Source of the DNA: Allorhizocola sp044869915
Lineage (GTDB): Bacteria > Actinomycetota > Actinomycetes > Mycobacteriales > Micromonosporaceae
Length of the DNA stretch: 5,878 bases
Direction: 5' to 3'
Assembly: GCA_044869915.1 (NCBI GenBank)
Contig: JBIOYB010000482.1
Location: 1 to 5,878 of the forward strand
Positions 1 to 3,800 of this stretch are shown here, piece by piece. A program made the position numbers and the translations under genes. How positions within the stretch are numbered: the stretch's first letter is position 1; each line of letters starts with the position of its first letter. The notes below the pieces were generated by a model, which was given only the letters and a program-made list of their open reading frames with translations, searched no databases and was not told the origin of the DNA.

Positions 1-2
1 AC

Positions 3-185
3 AAGGGCTTCAATTGGGTGTACCCGGTGTACTACCGCAAGCTCGAGCGCACCCTGGTGGACGCGGCCTGCGGCGAGTTCTTCTCCGGGCGCATCGGCCC
101 GGCGGAGTTCCTGGCCAAGTGCCAGAAGGGCGCCGACGAGATCGCCGCGGACGCGACGTTCAAGAAATACAAGCGCACGGCATGA
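3..185 (+). CDS. ABC sugar transporter substrate-binding protein, C-terminal fragment
   Basis: The reading frame is open from the left edge and ends at TGA 183-185, giving the last 60 residues of a protein whose start is outside the window. The fragment is rich in aromatic and charged residues (it begins KGFNWVYPVYYRK) and ends in a helical, Lys-rich stretch (FKKYKRTA), as is common at the C-terminus of extracellular solute-binding proteins. The identification rests mainly on position: two MalF/MalG-type permease genes follow after 7 nt, the usual order binding protein, permease, permease. If correct, the mature protein is a secreted lipoprotein that captures a sugar outside the membrane and delivers it to the permeases. 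The sugar is probably an amino sugar given murQ downstream, but that is inference. Codon use matches a high-GC actinobacterium. The fragment alone carries no diagnostic motif, so family assignment is moderate. Confidence 0.72.
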   Translation, partial: KGFNWVYPVYYRKLERTLVDAACGEFFSGRIGPAEFLAKCQKGADEIAADATFKKYKRTA

Positions 186-192
186 GAACCGC

Positions 193-1098
193 ATGAGACA
201 CGGGAAGTACCCGTTGCTGGCAGCGTTCCTGCTGCCAGCACTCGGGCTGTACGCCTACTTTGTCATCTCGCCCTACGCGCAGGCGTTCTTCATCGCCATG
301 ACGGACTGGCAGGGGCTGTCGGACACCGTCAACTTCGTGGGCTTCGACAACTTCGTGCGGCTCGCCAAGGACGAATACCTGCACAATGCCCTGTGGCACA
401 ACGTGTTGCTGATGATCCTGCTGCCGGTCATCACCATCGTGCTCGGGCTGTTCCTGGCGTCGATGCTCAACGTGGGCGGTGGCCGGGGCCGGGTCCGGGG
501 GCTGCCGGGATCCGGCCTGTACAAGGTGATTTTCTTTGCCCCGCAAGTGCTTTCGGTCGCGGTGATCGGCGTGCTGTGGAAGGAGCTCTACAACCCGCGC
601 AGTGGGCTGATCAACGGTGGATTGCGCGCCATCGGGCTCGACTCGCTCACCAGGACCTGGCTCGGCGACCCCACGGTGGCGTTCTGGGCGGTGCTGGCCG
701 TGATGGTATGGGCCAACGTCGGCTTCTACGTCGTCCTGTTCGGCGCGGCGATGCAGTCCATCCCGCGCGACATCTACGAGGCGGCCGCCCTCGACGGGTC
801 CAGCCGGTGGACAACCCTATGGCGGATAACGCTTCCGCTCGTGTGGGACACGGTGCAGGTCGCCTGGGTTTACCTTGCCATCCTCGCGCTGGACGGCTTC
901 GCGCTCGTGCAGGTGATGACGCGCGGCGGGCCCAACTTCTCCACCGACGTCGTGGGCCAGCGCATGTATGACGTGGCGTTCAGCGAGTTCAAGTTCGGCC
1001 AGGGATCGGCCATCGGTGTGATCATGTTCTTCCTGACCCTGAGCGTGACCGTGGTCGCGCTGCGCCTGACCCGCCGCGAGAAGGTGGAGTTCTCGTGA
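193..1098 (+). CDS. ABC sugar transporter permease, MalF type (NgcF-like)
   Basis: A 301-residue inner-membrane permease that forms half of the translocation pore of a carbohydrate ABC importer. About six hydrophobic segments are visible, near residues 8-28, 70-92, 111-130, 161-187, 217-240 and 271-291. The cytoplasmic EAA loop that contacts the ATPase is well formed at residues 196-215 (E196-A-A, G202, I212, then LP at 214-215). The N-terminus MRHGKY resembles NgcF-type permeases of the streptomycete N-acetylglucosamine/chitobiose importer; this is recalled similarity, not a search result. ATG 193 lies 7 nt after the preceding stop with only a weak GAGAA (184-188) as ribosome site, so translation may be coupled to the upstream gene. 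Its TGA overlaps the GTG start of the second permease by 4 nt (GTGA). Family and function as a sugar permease are secure; substrate is inferred from context. Confidence 0.93.
   Translation: MRHGKYPLLAAFLLPALGLYAYFVISPYAQAFFIAMTDWQGLSDTVNFVGFDNFVRLAKDEYLHNALWHNVLLMILLPVITIVLGLFLASMLNVGGGRGRVRGLPGSGLYKVIFFAPQVLSVAVIGVLWKELYNPRSGLINGGLRAIGLDSLTRTWLGDPTVAFWAVLAVMVWANVGFYVVLFGAAMQSIPRDIYEAAALDGSSRWTTLWRITLPLVWDTVQVAWVYLAILALDGFALVQVMTRGGPNFSTDVVGQRMYDVAFSEFKFGQGSAIGVIMFFLTLSVTVVALRLTRREKVEFS
1081..1089 (+). promoter_or_regulatory. Ribosome binding site of the MalG-type permease
   Basis: AAGGTGGAG, a good Shine-Dalgarno match, lies 5 nt before GTG 1095. It sits inside the end of the upstream permease and decides the GTG start. 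Confidence 0.75.
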
Positions 1099-1928
1099 AG
1101 GTGAAGCTGCCCAAAAACCCTTTCCCGCAAGCTTTTCTGGTCGTGTGGGGGCTGATGACGGCTCTGCCGCTGGTATGGGTGCTGCTGAGCTCGTTCAAGG
1201 ACGACAACGAGATCCTCAGCGACCCGTGGGGGCTGCCGGGCGCGCTGCGGTGGGACAACTTCGCGCGTGCGTGGACCCATGGCCACATTGGACAATACTT
1301 CATCAACAGCGCGATCGTGCTGTCGGTGTCGCTGACGCTGACCATGTTGCTCGGGTCGACGGCGGCCTATGCGCTGGCGCGATACAAGTTCCCCGGCAAC
1401 CGGATCATCTACTTCCTGTTCGTCGGCGGGATGATGTTCCCCGTCTTCCTGGCGCTCGTGCCACTGTTCTTCGTCGTGAAAAACGCGGGGATACTCAACA
1501 CGCTGCCGGGCCTGATGCTCGTCTACACGGCCTACTCGCTACCGTTCACGGTATTCTTCCTGTCCGCGTTTTTCAGGTCGCTGCCGACCGCCGTGGCCGA
1601 AGCCGCGATGATCGACGGATGTGGCCCGTTTGCCCTGTTCTTCCGCGTAATGCTACCGATGGCGAAGCCTGGGCTGATCTCTGTCGGGATCTTCAACCTG
1701 CTCGGACAGTGGAACCAGTACCTGCTGCCGGTGGTGCTGGTGAGCAGCAAGGAAGAAAACTACGTGTTGGCACAGGGTCTCGCGGCACTGGCGGTCAACG
1801 AGGGTTATCGGGGGGACTACTCGCGCCTGTTCGCCGGGCTGACGCTGGCCATCATTCCGGTGCTTGTCGTCTACGCCGTATTCCAGCGGCAGGTCCAGTC
1901 AGGGCTTACCGCCGGGCAGTTGAAATGA
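1095..1928 (+). CDS. ABC sugar transporter permease, MalG type
   Basis: A 277-residue inner-membrane permease, the second half of the sugar importer pore. Hydrophobic segments occur near residues 12-33, 70-93, 104-128, 138-160, 192-216 and 247-264. The EAA loop is at residues 169-188 (E169-A-A, G175, LP at 187-188), the signature of this permease family for docking an ATPase. The short cytoplasmic N-terminus and the WDNFARAW...NS pattern before the second segment are typical of MalG-type partners. The start is GTG 1095, supported by a strong Shine-Dalgarno AAGGTGGAG at 1081-1089 with a 5-nt spacer and by the GTGA overlap with the upstream permease, which suggests translational coupling. No ATPase gene follows, so the pair probably borrows a shared ATPase such as MsiK, as known for many actinobacterial sugar importers (inference). 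Substrate is likely an amino sugar from context only. Confidence 0.93.
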   Translation: MKVKLPKNPFPQAFLVVWGLMTALPLVWVLLSSFKDDNEILSDPWGLPGALRWDNFARAWTHGHIGQYFINSAIVLSVSLTLTMLLGSTAAYALARYKFPGNRIIYFLFVGGMMFPVFLALVPLFFVVKNAGILNTLPGLMLVYTAYSLPFTVFFLSAFFRSLPTAVAEAAMIDGCGPFALFFRVMLPMAKPGLISVGIFNLLGQWNQYLLPVVLVSSKEENYVLAQGLAALAVNEGYRGDYSRLFAGLTLAIIPVLVVYAVFQRQVQSGLTAGQLK

Positions 1929-1931
1929 GGG
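1927..1931 (+). promoter_or_regulatory. Ribosome binding site of the RpiR regulator
   Basis: GAGGG lies 5 nt before ATG 1937 and is the reason for preferring it over ATG 1925, which itself overlaps the upstream stop codon. Confidence 0.6.
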
Positions 1932-1936
1932 ATGTG

Positions 1937-2926
1937 ATGTCGGTGACCGACGAAATCGAGTTTCCCCGGCGGACCGCCTACGCCGCGGATCCGCCAAGGG
2001 GCAGCTCGACATCGACCGAGAGCGACGCCGAGACGCTGATCGTCCGCTTGCGTGGCTTATTACCGACCCTGGCGGAGTCCGAGCGGGCCGTGGGGCGGCT
2101 CGTGCTCGACCAGCCCGCCGAGATCGCACGGGTGGGCATCTCCGAGCTGGCGCGGCGGGCAGGCACGTCAGCCACGACGGTCACACGCTTTTGCCGAAGC
2201 ATTGGCCTAAATGGATACCAGGAGCTGCGCCTGCTGCTCGCGGTCGCCGGCTACAAGCAGGAGGCCGCCGGGCGCCAGCTGCCGATCGGGGCCGAGGCCG
2301 AGATCGCGGCCGACGACCCGCTGCCCGCGATCACGCGCAAGATCGCGCTCGCGTCGCAGCAGGCGATCCAGGACACGTTCGAGACCTTCGACCTGTCGGC
2401 GCTGGCTCGCGCGGTCGAGGCCATCTCCGGCGCGCGCAAGATCGACATCTACGGCGTGGGCGCCTCCGACGTTGTGGTCGCCGACCTGCACCACAAGCTG
2501 TCCCACCTCGGGCTGGTCACGGTCGCGTACTCGGACGTGCACCTGTCGCTCGGTTCGGCGGCGCACCTGAAGCCGGGCGATGTCGCGATCGGCGTGTCGC
2601 ACTCGGGCCAGACCCACGAGGTGCTCGACCCGATGCGCGTCGCGCGGGAGCGCGGCGCGACCACGATCGCGGTCACCAACTATCCGCACTCGGCGCTGGC
2701 CGAGCTCGTGGAGGTGGTGCTCGCGAGCGCCGGGCAGGAAGACGTGCTGTTCCGCACCGGCGCGACCGTGAGCCGGATCGCCCAGCTGTATGTGACCGAC
2801 TGCCTGTTCGTCGCGCTGGCGCAACATCGGGGCGAGGAGGCTTGGGCCGCGTTCGAACAGGCCCAACAGGCAATATCCACACGAACGGGAGTTGATCGTG
2901 CACGCAGCGGCCGCCGTACCAACTGA
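1937..2926 (+). CDS. RpiR-family transcriptional regulator (HTH plus SIS domain)
   Basis: A 329-residue DNA-binding regulator of the RpiR family. After a disordered, Ser/Arg-rich N-terminal tail (1-30), an RpiR-type helix-turn-helix domain spans about 34-108, with the recognition region ISELARRAGTSATTVTRFCR at 68-87. A sugar isomerase (SIS) domain spans about 155-315, with phosphosugar-binding segments GVGAS at 173-177 and SHSGQT at 221-226. RpiR proteins bind phosphorylated sugars through the SIS domain and control nearby sugar genes. Lying between the importer and murQ, it most likely controls this operon, with MurNAc-6-phosphate or a related amino-sugar phosphate as a plausible effector (inference). 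ATG 1937 is chosen because GAGGG at 1927-1931 sits 5 nt upstream; ATG 1925, which overlaps the previous TGA as ATGA, would add four residues and is a real alternative. The frame is also open far upstream over the permease, but that portion is not protein-like. Confidence 0.9.
   Translation: MSVTDEIEFPRRTAYAADPPRGSSTSTESDAETLIVRLRGLLPTLAESERAVGRLVLDQPAEIARVGISELARRAGTSATTVTRFCRSIGLNGYQELRLLLAVAGYKQEAAGRQLPIGAEAEIAADDPLPAITRKIALASQQAIQDTFETFDLSALARAVEAISGARKIDIYGVGASDVVVADLHHKLSHLGLVTVAYSDVHLSLGSAAHLKPGDVAIGVSHSGQTHEVLDPMRVARERGATTIAVTNYPHSALAELVEVVLASAGQEDVLFRTGATVSRIAQLYVTDCLFVALAQHRGEEAWAAFEQAQQAISTRTGVDRARSGRRTN
2887..2891 (+). promoter_or_regulatory. Ribosome binding site of murQ
   Basis: GGGAG lies 6 nt before GTG 2898, inside the end of the regulator gene. 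It supports GTG 2898 over the in-frame TTG 2892, which would directly abut it. Confidence 0.7.
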
Positions 2927-3800
2927 GGAGCGCAACCCGGCATCTATGGAGCTGGATGCGTTGCCACTGCCGGACCTGCTGCGCCTCATCAACGACCAGG
3001 ATGCGACCGTCCCCGGGGCGGTCGCAGCCGTGTTGCCGCAGATCGAGTTGGCCGTGCGGGCCGGGGTGCGCGCGCTGCGCTCCGGCGGGCGCATCCACTA
3101 CTTCGGCGCCGGCACCTCGGGCCGGGCCGCGTTCGCCGACGCTGCCGAACTGCGGCCCACCTTCAGCCTCGACCCCGACCAGGTCGTGGCGCACGTCGCC
3201 GGCGGGCTCGACGCGCTGACGAGCGCCGTCGAGTCCGCCGAGGACGACTCCGACGCGGGTTCATTTGACGCCGCCGACGTCACCGAGCGCGATCTGGTGA
3301 TCGGCGTGGCGGCCAGCGGCGCAACCCCTTATGTGGCGGGCGCTTTGCGGCAGGCGCGCAAGGTGGGCGCGACCACCGTGCTCATCTCGTCGCACCCGCA
3401 CGCGCCGCTGGCCGAATACGCCGACATCGACATCGCGGTCGACACCGGGCCCGAGGTCATCACCGGCTCCACCCGGATGAAGGCGGGCACAGCGGCAAAG
3501 CTTGTGCTGCATACGTTCTCGACGGCGGTGATGGTCCGGATCGGACGGACGTGGTCGAATCTGATGGTGTGTGCCGTGCCGAGCAATGCCAAGCTGCGCC
3601 AGCGGGCAGTGCGCACGCTCGTCAGCGCGACGGGAGTCGACCCGCTCGTGGCGCAGGCCGCGATCGACGAGGCGGGGGAGGAGCTGCCCGTCGCGCTGGT
3701 CATGCTGCTGTCGACCGCCGACGCCGCCACGGCCCGCGGCGCTCTGCTTGCGGCGCAGGGAGTCGTGGCGGACGCGGTGCGGGGTTTGACCTTAGGGTAG
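2898..3800 (+). CDS. murQ: N-acetylmuramic acid 6-phosphate etherase
   Basis: A 300-residue cytoplasmic lyase that cleaves the D-lactyl ether of MurNAc-6-phosphate to give GlcNAc-6-phosphate and D-lactate, a step of peptidoglycan sugar recycling. Family marks are clear: TEERNPAS near the N-terminus (9-16), the SIS phosphosugar loop GAGTSGR at 70-76, VAASGATPYV at 137-146, and ITGSTRMKAGTA at 188-199. E84 (in DAAEL) and E115 (in VESAED) align with E. coli E83 and E114, the proposed acid/base residues, so the enzyme looks active. Two departures from the usual sequence are Ala142 where ASGRTPYV normally has Arg, and VPSNAK (227-232) in place of the usual DV-A-TN-K segment. GTG 2898 is chosen because GGGAG at 2887-2891 gives a 6-nt spacer; an in-frame TTG at 2892 lacks that spacing. 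The gene overlaps the regulator by 29 nt, implying coupling. Length matches the family. Confidence 0.95.
   Translation: MHAAAAVPTEERNPASMELDALPLPDLLRLINDQDATVPGAVAAVLPQIELAVRAGVRALRSGGRIHYFGAGTSGRAAFADAAELRPTFSLDPDQVVAHVAGGLDALTSAVESAEDDSDAGSFDAADVTERDLVIGVAASGATPYVAGALRQARKVGATTVLISSHPHAPLAEYADIDIAVDTGPEVITGSTRMKAGTAAKLVLHTFSTAVMVRIGRTWSNLMVCAVPSNAKLRQRAVRTLVSATGVDPLVAQAAIDEAGEELPVALVMLLSTADAATARGALLAAQGVVADAVRGLTLG

Larger units (their letters stand above)
3..3800 (+). other. Putative amino-sugar uptake and MurNAc-6-phosphate catabolic operon (left end outside window)
   Basis: Five genes on one strand run binding protein, permease, permease, RpiR regulator, murQ, with a 7-nt gap, a 4-nt overlap, a 4-nt overlap or 8-nt gap depending on the regulator start, and a 29-nt overlap. 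No room remains for internal intergenic promoters or terminators, so a single transcript from a promoter left of the window is likely. No ATPase and no sugar kinase are seen. Confidence 0.75.

Noticed and set aside
393..971. 192-codon + strand frame inside the first permease
   Set aside because: Alternative frame of a clear six-segment permease; Arg/Ala-rich with no motif or ribosome site.
1145..1924. Long in-frame extension upstream of the RpiR regulator (about 260 codons)
   Set aside because: It overlaps the MalG-type permease in another frame, its translation is not protein-like, and the regulator has good starts at 1925/1937 matching family length.
2892..2897. TTG at 2892 as the murQ start
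   Set aside because: It directly abuts the GGGAG ribosome site, leaving no spacer; GTG 2898 has 6 nt.
2207..3094. 295-codon open frame on the - strand across the regulator and murQ
   Set aside because: The translation is Arg/Gly/Ala-rich low complexity and lies opposite two well-supported genes.
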